A DNA stretch of 64,000 bases from JACJXW01 sp964418125. Lineage in GTDB: Bacteria > Bacteroidota > Bacteroidia > Chitinophagales > Saprospiraceae. Below the pieces are notes generated by a model. The model saw only the letters and a list, made by a program, of their open reading frames with translations, did no database searches and was not told where the DNA came from. Positions 34,352 through 42,252 of the stretch are shown here, one piece after another. Where the stretch lies: assembly GCA_964418125.1 (NCBI GenBank), contig CAYQKY010000017.1, positions 21,513 through 85,512 of the forward strand, in the 5' to 3' direction. Every line of letters starts with the position of its first letter. Positions within the stretch are counted from its first letter, which is position 1. The translations under genes and the position numbers were made by a program.

Positions 34352-34394
34352 CTCTTATTACGGGCCACCTGAAGGTAGCCCGTCCGAAAAAAAA
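34352..34394 (-). repeat. Palindromic repeat, copy 3 (minus orientation)
   Basis: The palindrome at 34360-34383, read on the minus strand, runs ACGGGCTACCT-TC-AGGTGGCCCGT, preceded by a T-run and CGG (34384-34394) and followed by AATAAG. It has the best-preserved arms of the four copies. Confidence 0.75.
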
Positions 34395-34606
34395 TCAAAA
34401 GCTGGTAGTTTTTCGACGAGTGGAAAGGGTGGCTGTCCCTTTGGGCGGCGCCCTTTCCCAATGCCCGGCAACTTCGTTCCCTTCTCTTCGGGCCGGGTAA
34501 AATTCGGAACTCGGAATTCGGCAGGTCTGGCGAACAACGAATAACGAATAACCAACAACCTGCAGGCCCGTTTCCTTTCCGTCAGCCCCTTCTTTTATAA
34601 CCTTCC

Positions 34607-34638
34607 TCTGCGTAGTACGCCCGAATTTCATATATTTG
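34607..34638 (+). promoter_or_regulatory. Bacteroidota-type promoter for methylmalonyl-CoA mutase
   Basis: TCTG at 34607-34610 (one mismatch to TTTG), a 20-base spacer and a perfect TATATTTG at 34631-34638 lie 20 bases before ATG 34659. Confidence 0.5.
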
Positions 34639-34658
34639 GAATGCAAAAAAATTAGCCT

Positions 34659-36800
34659 ATGGCACGCCCCGATTTCAGCAAGATACAGCTCGACCAGAAC
34701 GTTTTACGCGCCGCTTCCCGCGAGGGGGAAGAGTGGAAAACCCCGGAAAAAATACCGGTGCCGCCGGTACTTTCCCAGGAAGACATCAAAGGAATGCGCC
34801 ATCTCAGCTATGCTGCCGGGCTGCCCCCCTTTCTGCGCGGCCCTTATAGCTCGATGTATACGGTTCGCCCATGGACGATACGCCAGTACGCCGGCTTCTC
34901 CACGGCCGAAGAGAGCAACGCCTTCTACCGCCGCAACCTTGCCCAGGGCCAGAAGGGCCTTTCCGTGGCCTTCGACCTGGCCACCCACCGCGGCTATGAT
35001 TCCGACCACGACAGGGTGACCGGCGATGTGGGCAAGGCCGGCGTCGCCATCGATACGGTGGAGGATATGAAGATCCTCTTCGACCAGATCCCGCTGGATA
35101 AAATGTCGGTTTCCATGACGATGAACGGAGCCGTCATCCCGGTCATGGCCTTTTACATCATAGCTGCCGAAGAGCAGGGCGTCAAACCGGAACAGCTCAG
35201 CGGCACCATACAGAATGACATCCTCAAGGAATTCATGGTGCGCAATACCTACATCTATCCGCCCCTTCCCTCCATGCGCATCATCGCCGATATTTTTGAA
35301 TATGCCTCCAAAAATATGCCGCGGTTCAACTCCATCAGCATTAGCGGCTACCACATGCACGAGGCGGGCGCTACGGCCGACATCGAGCTGGCCTATACCC
35401 TCGCCGACGGGCTGGAATACCTGCGCGCCGGCATCAAAGCCGGCCTGAAAGTCGACGATTTCGCCCCCCGCATTTCCTTCTTCTGGGGCATCGGAATGAA
35501 CCACTTTATGGAAATCGCCAAAATGCGGGCCGCCCGCATGCTTTGGGCCAAGATCGTCAGGCAGTTCAACCCGCAAAGCGCCAAATCTATGGCCTTGCGC
35601 ACCCACTGCCAGACTTCAGGCTGGAGCCTTACCGAGCAGGACCCCTTCAACAACATCGCCCGTACCTCCGTCGAGGCCCTGGCGGCGGCCCTGGGCGGCA
35701 CCCAGTCGCTGCACACCAACTCCCTCGACGAGGCGATCGCCCTGCCGACGGACTTCTCCGCCAAGATTGCCCGCGATACGCAGATATACCTGCAAAAGGA
35801 GACCGACATCACCAAAGCGGTAGACCCCTGGGGCGGCTCCTACTATGTGGAATACCTGACGGGCCGCCTGGCGAGACGCGCCTGGGCCCTCATCCAGGAG
35901 GTGGAAGAGCTGGGCGGAATGGCCAAGGCCATCGAAGACGGCCTTCCCAAACTGCGCATCGAAGAGGCCGCCGCCCGCAAGCAGGCCCGCATCGACAGCG
36001 GCAAAGACCAGATCGTGGGCGTCAACATTTACCAGCTGGAAAAGGAAGATCCCATCGAAATTCTCGAAGTTGACAATACTGCCGTTCGTGAGGCGCAGAT
36101 CCGGAGGATCAACGAAGTGAAGCGCACCCGCGATGAGGGCGCCGTACAGGAGGCCCTGGATGCCCTCTACCAGTGCGCCCGCACCGGCGAAGGCAATCTG
36201 CTGGACCAGGCCGTGCAGGCCGCCCGCCTGCGCGCCACCCTGGGCGAGATATCCTCCGCCATGGAACGACATTTCGGCCGTTTCACCGCACAGACCAAAT
36301 CGGTTTCCGGCGTTTATTCCAGCGAGATCAGCAACAATGATGATTTCCGGAAGGCCAGAGAACTCGCCGACCAGTTTGCCGAACTGGAAGGCCGCCGGCC
36401 CCGCATCATGGTGGCCAAGCTCGGCCAGGACGGCCACGACCGCGGCGCCAAGGTGATCGCCACCAGCTTCGCCGACCTCGGCTTTGACGTAGACATCGGC
36501 CCTCTGTTCCAGACGCCGGCGGAAGCCGCCCGGCAGGCCGCCGAGAACGACGTCCACATCCTGGGCATCTCCTCCCTGGCCGCCGGCCATAAGACGCTTG
36601 TCCCGGAAACGATCGCCGAACTGAAAAAGCTGGGCAGGGAAGACATCATGGTCGTCGTGGGCGGCGTGATCCCGCACCAGGATTACGAATTTCTGTTTGA
36701 GCAGGGCGTGGTGGGCGTTTTCGGCCCTGGGACGAAGATCGCCAAAGCCGCGGCACAAATACTGGAGGTGCTGATCGAAGCGACGGGGGTGGTTGAATAA
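34659..36800 (+). CDS. scpA: Methylmalonyl-CoA mutase, large (catalytic) subunit
   Basis: 713 residues, as expected for the large subunit. The TIM-barrel domain holds SISGYHMHEAGA and RISFFWGIGMNHFMEIAKMR, and the C-terminal B12-binding domain has KLGQDGHDRGAKV, with the DxHxxG motif whose histidine binds cobalamin (about residues 588-592). It interconverts methylmalonyl-CoA and succinyl-CoA in propionate metabolism. The small subunit gene, usually adjacent upstream in Bacteroidota, is absent here, so it may lie elsewhere or the enzyme may be a homodimer. Promoter at 34607-34638. Confidence 0.95.
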   Translation: MARPDFSKIQLDQNVLRAASREGEEWKTPEKIPVPPVLSQEDIKGMRHLSYAAGLPPFLRGPYSSMYTVRPWTIRQYAGFSTAEESNAFYRRNLAQGQKGLSVAFDLATHRGYDSDHDRVTGDVGKAGVAIDTVEDMKILFDQIPLDKMSVSMTMNGAVIPVMAFYIIAAEEQGVKPEQLSGTIQNDILKEFMVRNTYIYPPLPSMRIIADIFEYASKNMPRFNSISISGYHMHEAGATADIELAYTLADGLEYLRAGIKAGLKVDDFAPRISFFWGIGMNHFMEIAKMRAARMLWAKIVRQFNPQSAKSMALRTHCQTSGWSLTEQDPFNNIARTSVEALAAALGGTQSLHTNSLDEAIALPTDFSAKIARDTQIYLQKETDITKAVDPWGGSYYVEYLTGRLARRAWALIQEVEELGGMAKAIEDGLPKLRIEEAAARKQARIDSGKDQIVGVNIYQLEKEDPIEILEVDNTAVREAQIRRINEVKRTRDEGAVQEALDALYQCARTGEGNLLDQAVQAARLRATLGEISSAMERHFGRFTAQTKSVSGVYSSEISNNDDFRKARELADQFAELEGRRPRIMVAKLGQDGHDRGAKVIATSFADLGFDVDIGPLFQTPAEAARQAAENDVHILGISSLAAGHKTLVPETIAELKKLGREDIMVVVGGVIPHQDYEFLFEQGVVGVFGPGTKIAKAAAQILEVLIEATGVVE

Positions 36801-36833
36801 GACAGAAGTAGGGGTGAGCGTATTTTGAGATCC

Positions 36834-37631
36834 CTATTTCTCTCCCGGCTTATACACCCACAACACATCTTCCGGCGGCGGCCCCATCTCGGGGGATTTT
36901 TCCTCGTAATCGATTAGGTGGAGGAGGTAACGCATGGCGGCGATTCGCGCCACTTCCCGTATATTGCCCTTGATGATGATCCAGGGGCTGAAGGGCATGG
37001 ACGTGCGCTCGTACATGATGTTCTTGTACCGGGTGAACTCGTCCCATTTTTCCTGGGCCAGCAGGTCTACCGGGCTGACTTTCCACTGCTTGAGGGGGTC
37101 GGAGAGGCGGTCTTCGATGCGGTGTCGCTGCACTTCCATGTCGATCGAGAACCAGAATTTGAACAGGAGGATGCCGTCTTCGGTGATCATCTGTTCGAAC
37201 TGAGGCGCCTGTTTCATGAACAGCTCGTACTGCTCTGTCGTACAAAAACCCATGACCGGCTCGACGACGGCCCGGTTGTACCAGCTGCGGTCAAAAAAGA
37301 CGATCTCTCCGGCGTTGGGCAATTCCTGAACGTAGCGCTGGAAATACCACTGCTCCTTTTCCACCTCCGACGGTTTGCCCAGGGCGACGACGCGGTAGTG
37401 CCGGGGGTTGAGGAATTGAGAAAAACGAAAGATAGCCCCGCCCTTGCCGGCCGTATCCCGCCCTTCGAAGATGATGGCCAGCCGCAGGCCGTTCTCGTAG
37501 ATGTGTTTCTGTAATTTCAGCAGTTCTACCTGAAGGAAGTACAGTTCGTGCGCATAGGCGGGGTTGATGCTGTAATGTTGCAGGACCTGTTTATCGAAGA
37601 TTTCGTCCTGGCCGGGCTTCATTTGTTCCAT
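36834..37631 (-). CDS. ppk2: Polyphosphate kinase 2 family protein
   Basis: 265 residues, a single PPK2 domain. IIFEGRDTAGKGGAIFRFSQ around residue 53-72 carries the Walker A loop (GRDTAGKGG), VALGKPSEVEKEQWYFQRYV follows, and FFDRSWYNRAVVEPVMGFC is the Walker B/lid block. The enzyme moves phosphate between polyphosphate and nucleotides (GTP/ATP or AMP/ADP types cannot be separated reliably here). It is convergent with the mutase gene, with 33 bases between stops, and the DMT-like gene ends 14 bases upstream of its start on the same strand. Confidence 0.9.
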   Translation of the reverse strand: MEQMKPGQDEIFDKQVLQHYSINPAYAHELYFLQVELLKLQKHIYENGLRLAIIFEGRDTAGKGGAIFRFSQFLNPRHYRVVALGKPSEVEKEQWYFQRYVQELPNAGEIVFFDRSWYNRAVVEPVMGFCTTEQYELFMKQAPQFEQMITEDGILLFKFWFSIDMEVQRHRIEDRLSDPLKQWKVSPVDLLAQEKWDEFTRYKNIMYERTSMPFSPWIIIKGNIREVARIAAMRYLLHLIDYEEKSPEMGPPPEDVLWVYKPGEK

Positions 37632-37645
37632 CCCAAGTACTTTGT

Positions 37646-38017
37646 TTACTTTTTAAAGATAAAATAAACGGCCAGAATCAGGCAGGCGAAACCTGCGAAA
37701 TGATTCCAGCGAAGGCTTTCCGTCCTGAAAAAGAGGAGGGAGAAGATGAGGAATACCGTCAGGGTGATGACTTCCTGCAGGACTTTCAGCTCCACCAGGG
37801 CGAAGGGGCCGCCGTAGGATTTGTAGCCGATCCGGTTGGCGGGCACCTGCAGGCAGTATTCGAAAAAAGCGATAAGCCAGCTGATCACGATGACGCCAAA
37901 GAGGCCCAGGCCGTCCAGCCACCGGATCTCCCGGAACTTCAGGTGGCCATACCAGGCGAAGGTCATAAAGATGTTGGATAGCACCAGTAAGGTGATGGTT
38001 GCCAGGGTTGCTTTCAT
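37646..38017 (-). CDS. DUF486 / DMT-like small membrane protein
   Basis: 123 residues with four hydrophobic segments: LATITLLVLSNIFMTFAWYG, LGLFGVIVISWLIAFFEYCL, LQEVITLTVFLIFSLLFF and FAGFACLILAVYFIFKK. QVPANRIGYKSYGGPF between TM2 and TM3 is the conserved block of DUF486 proteins, classed with the drug/metabolite transporters. Function unknown. Its stop lies 14 bases before the ppk2 start on the same strand, so the two genes are probably co-transcribed. Confidence 0.82.
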   Translation of the reverse strand: MKATLATITLLVLSNIFMTFAWYGHLKFREIRWLDGLGLFGVIVISWLIAFFEYCLQVPANRIGYKSYGGPFALVELKVLQEVITLTVFLIFSLLFFRTESLRWNHFAGFACLILAVYFIFKK

Positions 38018-38109
38018 GAGTTTGGCTGCAGCCTCGTTGTGTTACGGTGAATCTGACTGTTTTCGGGGAAAACCGTCACCCGGAAAGCGGGAAAAACTAT
38101 CGAGGAGGC

Positions 38110-39642
38110 TTACTTTTTCAATATCACCTTATACAGGTCTTTACGCCGGTCCTTCAGCGTATTGACGCTGCCGAACTCATGGAGTTCCTTCAGCAATTCG
38201 AGGCTCACGTCGGCAATGACGGTCATCTCCGTATTAGGGGTGGCCTCGGCCCGCACCGCGTTGGTGGGAAAGGCGAAGTCGGAGGGCGTGAAGATGGCCG
38301 ACTGGGCGTAGTTGATGTCCATGTTGTTCACCCTGGGCAGGTTGCCCACGGCGCCGGCGATGACCACATAGCATTCATTTTCGATGGCGCGGGCCTGTGC
38401 GCAGAGGCGTACCCGGTTGTATCCGTTCTGTGTATCGGTCAGGAAAGGAACGAAGAGGATCTGCATGCCCTGGTCAGCATAGATGCGGGCCAGTTCCGGA
38501 AACTCCACATCGTAGCAGATGAGGATGCCTACCTTGCCACTATCCGTGTCGAACACTTTTACCTTGTCGCCGCCGACCATGCCCCAGGCGTCCCGTTCCG
38601 AGGGGGTGATCTGAATCTTCTGGAACTTTTCCCAGGTACCGTCGCGGCGGCAAAGGTAAGAGACATTGTACAGGTGGCCGTCGTCTTCCACCTTAGGCAT
38701 ACTGCCGGTGATGATATTGACGTTGTAGGAAACGGCGAAATCGATGAACTTATCCCGCAGGAGGGTGGTGTATCCGGCCAGTTCCCGAATGGCGCGCGCT
38801 TCGCCCAGGTGGTTGTAGTCGGCCATCAGGGGAGCTTCGAAAAATTCGGGGAAGAGGATGAAATCGGACTGATAGTCACTGACCGCGTCTATGAAGTATT
38901 CTACCTGTTCCAACAGGGCGTCGAAGTTGCGGAACAGGCGCATCTGCCATTGTACGATGCCGATGCGGACGACGTCTTTGGGCAGGTTGATCAGCTTTTC
39001 CTCTTCCTGGTAGTAGATGTTGTTCCACTCCAGCAAGGTGGCATATTCTTTAGATTCCCGGTCTTCCGGAAGATAGTTCCTGATGATCTTCCGGACGTGG
39101 AAATCATTCGAGAGCTGAAAGGTCAGCGTGGGGTCGTAGATCTCTTTGAGTTTTACTTTGTTGATGTACTGCCGTGGGGTGAGCTCATCGCTGTAATCCT
39201 TATAATTGGGGATTCGCCCCCCGACGATTATTGAGCGCAGGTTGAGGTTCTCACACAGTTCTTTCCGGGCGTCGTACAGGCGGCGCCCCAGGCGCATACC
39301 CCGGAATTTGGGGTGGACGAAGAGTTCTATCCCGTAGAGTACATCGCCATCCGGGGTGTGGGTGCTGAAGGTCTCATTGCCGGTGATCTTCTGATAGGTG
39401 TGGTTGTCCCCAAATTTGGAATAATCGACAATGATCGAGAGGGCACAGGCGGCCACTTTGCCGTCGACGAGGACGCAGAGCTGCCCATCCGGGAAAATAT
39501 CCAGCAGTTTACTGATCGACCTTTTATTCCAGTGGGTAACTCCTCCCCCGGAGTAGGCCTTGATCATAGCTTCTTTGAGGCTTATATAGTCTTCGAGTTC
39601 AAGATTGCGCAGCTCAATTTTTTTGGTGGCTACTTCTTCCAT
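38110..39642 (-). CDS. GNAT acetyltransferase fused to a carbon-nitrogen hydrolase (nitrilase)
   Basis: 510 residues. Residues 1 to about 215 are a GNAT fold (LEDYISLKEAMIKAYSGGGV, KFRGMRLGRRLYDARKELCE, the acetyl-CoA loop RxxRxGxRL). Residues about 225-510 are a nitrilase-superfamily domain with the catalytic glutamate in LFPEFFEAPL, lysine in KIQITPSERD and cysteine in VGILICYDVEFPEL. The fusion is known in Bacteroidota and other bacteria. It probably releases or transfers amide groups and acylates an amine; the substrate is unknown. It is downstream of the response-regulator gene on the same strand, 161 bases apart, separated by an inverted repeat. Confidence 0.88.
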   Translation of the reverse strand: MEEVATKKIELRNLELEDYISLKEAMIKAYSGGGVTHWNKRSISKLLDIFPDGQLCVLVDGKVAACALSIIVDYSKFGDNHTYQKITGNETFSTHTPDGDVLYGIELFVHPKFRGMRLGRRLYDARKELCENLNLRSIIVGGRIPNYKDYSDELTPRQYINKVKLKEIYDPTLTFQLSNDFHVRKIIRNYLPEDRESKEYATLLEWNNIYYQEEEKLINLPKDVVRIGIVQWQMRLFRNFDALLEQVEYFIDAVSDYQSDFILFPEFFEAPLMADYNHLGEARAIRELAGYTTLLRDKFIDFAVSYNVNIITGSMPKVEDDGHLYNVSYLCRRDGTWEKFQKIQITPSERDAWGMVGGDKVKVFDTDSGKVGILICYDVEFPELARIYADQGMQILFVPFLTDTQNGYNRVRLCAQARAIENECYVVIAGAVGNLPRVNNMDINYAQSAIFTPSDFAFPTNAVRAEATPNTEMTVIADVSLELLKELHEFGSVNTLKDRRKDLYKVILKK

Positions 39643-39716
39643 GTGTTATCAGCTTTTTACTTGGGTGAATATCTTAAACAAAACGCTTTTGGGGCGGATG
39701 TGTTTGGGATGGTTGA

Positions 39717-39779
39717 ATGGTTATATGGCTATATGGCCGCAGTATCTCCCTCTAGTTGACAACCCAGCAATATAACCAT
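39717..39779. repeat. Word-type inverted repeat
   Basis: ATGGTTATAT (39717-39726) pairs with ATATAACCAT (39770-39779). Variants of the same word extend the left arm to 39737 and the right arm to about 39806, at the 3' end of the response-regulator gene. Confidence 0.6.
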
Positions 39780-39803
39780 CCGGCAATATAACCCATACAC
39801 CCA

Positions 39804-40481
39804 TCAAGTCACCTCAAACTTATACCCCACCCCATACACCGTCTTGAGGTAATCGCTATATCCGTGAGCGGCCAGTTTTTTTCTCAGGTTTTTGACGTGA
39901 GCGTAAATGAAGTCGAAGGAAATGGCGTCTTCCATATAATCCCCCCACAGGTGTTCGGCGATGCTTTCTTTGGTAACGACCCGGTTTTTATTGCGGGCCA
40001 GGAAAAGGAGGATCTCGAACTCCTTTTTGGTGAGGTTCAGGGGGACGCCGTCCGCCAGTACGATGTGTTCATCGAGTTTGAGGAGCAGGCCGCCGAAGGC
40101 CAATGTCTTGCTGAAATCCCCCGTTTTGCGCCTTATGACCGCTTTTACGCGGGCGTGGAGCTCTCCCATGTCGAAGGGTATGGCCAGGAAATCGTCGGCC
40201 CCTTCTTCCAGCCCCTGAATGCGCTCCTCGGGCAGGTTGCCGGTGGAAAGCAGGATAATGCCCGTCTGGGTATCCTCTTCCCGGAGCATGCGCACCAGCC
40301 GGAGCCCGTCCCCACCGGGAAGGCCGAGGTTGATCAAGGCACAGTCATAGTCGTAATTATTCAGCTTCCTGGCAGCTTCCTGGTAAGTGTTGGCCAGCTC
40401 GCAGACGTAGCCTTCGCGCTTAAAATAGCGGAGCATTTTCGGCAGCAGGTGCTGGGTATCCTCAACGATCAGGATCTTCAT
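39804..40481 (-). CDS. OmpR/PhoB-type response regulator with a degenerate receiver
   Basis: 225 residues: receiver about 1-118 and winged-helix DNA-binding domain about 128-225 (LTKKEFEILLFLARNKNRVV, ending VYGVGYKFEVT). The acidic pair E7-D8 and Ser79 are kept, but the phosphoacceptor position is asparagine (CALINLGLP, N51) and the conserved lysine is isoleucine (FLAIPFD, I101). I checked both codons (AAC and ATA on the minus strand). Normal phosphorylation is therefore unlikely. No partner kinase is adjacent. It is divergent from the 2OG-Fe(II) oxygenase gene, and tandem 9-bp repeats in the shared gap could be its own binding site. Confidence 0.88.
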   Translation of the reverse strand: MKILIVEDTQHLLPKMLRYFKREGYVCELANTYQEAARKLNNYDYDCALINLGLPGGDGLRLVRMLREEDTQTGIILLSTGNLPEERIQGLEEGADDFLAIPFDMGELHARVKAVIRRKTGDFSKTLAFGGLLLKLDEHIVLADGVPLNLTKKEFEILLFLARNKNRVVTKESIAEHLWGDYMEDAISFDFIYAHVKNLRKKLAAHGYSDYLKTVYGVGYKFEVT

Positions 40482-40554
40482 CGAAAACTTTTTCTGGCTG
40501 TCGCCCGCAAAATACGGAACAGCGCGTAATATTTCTTTTTGCCCTTGGGGTTAA

Positions 40555-40574
40555 TTCAGAATTCTTTCAGAATT
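40555..40574. promoter_or_regulatory. Putative OmpR-family operator (direct repeats)
   Basis: TTCAGAATT occurs at 40555-40563 and again at 40566-40574, an 11-bp period that puts both on the same DNA face, as in known OmpR/PhoB-family sites. It lies in the 139-base gap between the degenerate regulator gene and the oxygenase gene. Confidence 0.45.
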
Positions 40575-40620
40575 ACACCTCTCTTTTGCAAAAAAATGGC
40601 GGCTGCCTTATACACTGCAA

Positions 40621-41286
40621 ATGGACATACAGGTTCAATCGAACGAACAGCTTTTTGAGGCCCTCATCGCGGGCATACTTACCAATGGGTATGCCCTGGC
40701 GGATGGGTTCCTCAGCCCGCCCGAAGTGCGGGAGATCCTGGAGGCTTCCGCCCGCTCCTTCGAAGAGGGGGGCTTCAGTATCGCCGGGATCGGCAAAAAC
40801 CAGTATTATCAGCTCAACCGCAATATCCGCGGCGACCATATCCAATGGCTTGACCACCACCACCCGCCCGATGCCTGCCTTCCCTTTTTTAACCGGCTGC
40901 AGGAAATGATCCGGTACTTCAACCGCAGCCTCTACCTCGGCATCCGGGATATGGAACTGCATTTCGCCGTATACCCGGAAGGAACCTTTTACAGGCGGCA
41001 CCTGGATGTTTTTCAGCATACCATGGCCCGGAAGCTGTCGGTCATCTGTTACCTGAATTTCGACTGGGCGCCGGAAGATGGCGGGCAATTGCGCCTTTAC
41101 CTGCCACAGGAAGACGGTACAGAACAACACCTTGATATTTTGCCACTCGCCGGCCGCCTGGTTTGTTTCAACAGCCAGAGCCTTGAACATGAGGTCCTGG
41201 CTGCCCGACGACGGCGTTACAGCATCACCGGCTGGCTGAAAGATGAACAGTCTTTGTTTGCTCCCCCCTTGCCTGGCAGTTACTGA
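40621..41286 (+). CDS. 2OG-Fe(II) oxygenase (prolyl-4-hydroxylase-like)
   Basis: 221 residues. FYRRHLDVFQ gives the HxD iron pair (H127, D129), LEHEVL the distal histidine (H190), and RRRRYSITGW the arginine that binds 2-oxoglutarate. ARKLSVICYLNFDWAPEDGG is the strand-turn of prolyl-4-hydroxylase-type enzymes. It would hydroxylate a protein or small molecule with O2 and 2-oxoglutarate. It is divergent from the degenerate response regulator and followed by a SET-domain gene on the same strand; a hairpin (41263-41301) overlaps its end. Confidence 0.85.
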   Translation: MDIQVQSNEQLFEALIAGILTNGYALADGFLSPPEVREILEASARSFEEGGFSIAGIGKNQYYQLNRNIRGDHIQWLDHHHPPDACLPFFNRLQEMIRYFNRSLYLGIRDMELHFAVYPEGTFYRRHLDVFQHTMARKLSVICYLNFDWAPEDGGQLRLYLPQEDGTEQHLDILPLAGRLVCFNSQSLEHEVLAARRRRYSITGWLKDEQSLFAPPLPGSY

Positions 41287-41301
41287 CCCTCGCAAGGGGG
41301 G
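41263..41301 (+). terminator. Hairpin at the end of the oxygenase gene
   Basis: CCCCCCTTGC (41263-41272) pairs with GCAAGGGGGG (41292-41301). The left arm lies inside the coding region. There is only a weak T-rich tail (CTTCATTTC), so it may weaken read-through to the SET gene rather than stop it. Confidence 0.45.
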
Positions 41302-41360
41302 CTTCATTTCAGGAAACGACGTCAGAATTTATTAGATTTTCACACCCTCAAACCAGAACA

Positions 41361-41981
41361 ATGATCCATCCGAACACTCGCATACAGTTCATCAATGAAG
41401 AAATGGGTTATGGCGTATTCGCTACCCAATTCCTGCCGAAAGGCACCATCACTTACGTGAAGGACAGCCTGGAAATGGAGATCACCCCCGAAGCTTTTGA
41501 GCATTACTCCCCGGAAATGCAGGAGGTGATCGAAAAATACTCCTATATCGACGAAAAGGGAGTTCGAATCGTGAGCTGGGATTTTGCCAAATACGTCAAC
41601 CATTGCTGCAATTGTAATACCATGAGCACCGGCTACGGCTTCGAGATCGCCATCCGGGATATTCAGCCCGGAGAGCAGATCACTGATGAGTATGGCATCT
41701 TCAATATCGACAGAGAAATGGAATTGCAATGCCACTACAGCAACTGCCGGCGCCGGCTGAGCCCCGGGGACTTTGAGAAGTATTACCAGCTGTGGGATGA
41801 GCAACTCCGGGACGCTCTGGCTGTTTTACAGGCTGTAGAGCAGCCGCTGTTGCCGCTCATCGGGCCCAAAGCACAGGAGGAATTCATGGCTTACCTGCAG
41901 GGTAAAGCGCCATACCGGTCGGTATACTCCCTCAAGTATTTCCCGCATTTTGCTTCCAATGGAGTGGAAGCTAGACGGTAA
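41361..41981 (+). CDS. SET-domain protein
   Basis: 206 residues. MGYGVFATQFLPKGTITYVK is the SET-N strand (GxGxFA), YVNHCCNCNT the NHxC/N motif that binds AdoMet, and GEQITDEYGIFN the GExxxxDY core. CHYSNCRRRL after it resembles a small post-SET cysteine patch. SET enzymes methylate lysines, mostly in eukaryotes; bacterial ones often act on other proteins or have arrived by transfer. The base use and length look native. It lies 74 bases downstream of the oxygenase gene. Confidence 0.86.
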   Translation: MIHPNTRIQFINEEMGYGVFATQFLPKGTITYVKDSLEMEITPEAFEHYSPEMQEVIEKYSYIDEKGVRIVSWDFAKYVNHCCNCNTMSTGYGFEIAIRDIQPGEQITDEYGIFNIDREMELQCHYSNCRRRLSPGDFEKYYQLWDEQLRDALAVLQAVEQPLLPLIGPKAQEEFMAYLQGKAPYRSVYSLKYFPHFASNGVEARR

Positions 41982-42002
41982 ACCGGTCCCTTAGCCGGTT
42001 TC

Positions 42003-42058
42003 GCCGTTCGGTATTCGCGCAATTGGACGACCTCCTGAGCAACAGAATACCGAACGGC
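42003..42058. repeat. Inverted repeat after the SET gene
   Basis: GCCGTTCGGTATTC (42003-42016) is a perfect 14-bp complement of 42045-42058. A smaller hairpin AACCGG/CCGGTT (41981-41986 with 41995-42000) precedes it and touches the stop codon. Confidence 0.75.
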
Positions 42059-42252
42059 CGAAGTTGGCCCTGCCTGTCGAACCTGGTTCAGGTTGAGCAG
42101 GAGGCAAAAAATGAGGGCTAAATTTTATCCTCTCTTTTACTTATTTTTGTGTACCTCAAGACTTCCAAAACTGAAGGCGGTTGAACTTGCTGGCCTCCGG
42201 ATGCTTTTCGGGCTGGCTGGCTTTGTATTGTACCCTTAAATCTTTTCCTGCG

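Larger units (their letters stand above)
34304..34658 (+). other. Intergenic region with repeats and promoter
   Basis: 355 bases without a recognisable gene. It holds palindromic repeat copy 3 (34352-34394), a hairpin GGAAAGGG/CCCTTTCC (34422-34458), short tandem words (CGGAACTCGGAATTCGG at 34505-34521, AACGAATAACGAATAACC at 34538-34555), and the mutase promoter near 34607-34638. Confidence 0.5.

Noticed and set aside
41361..41981. Eukaryotic-type SET gene as recent horizontal transfer
   Set aside because: The length, GC level and flanking genes look native; SET proteins are known in other bacteria, so transfer cannot be claimed from this window.
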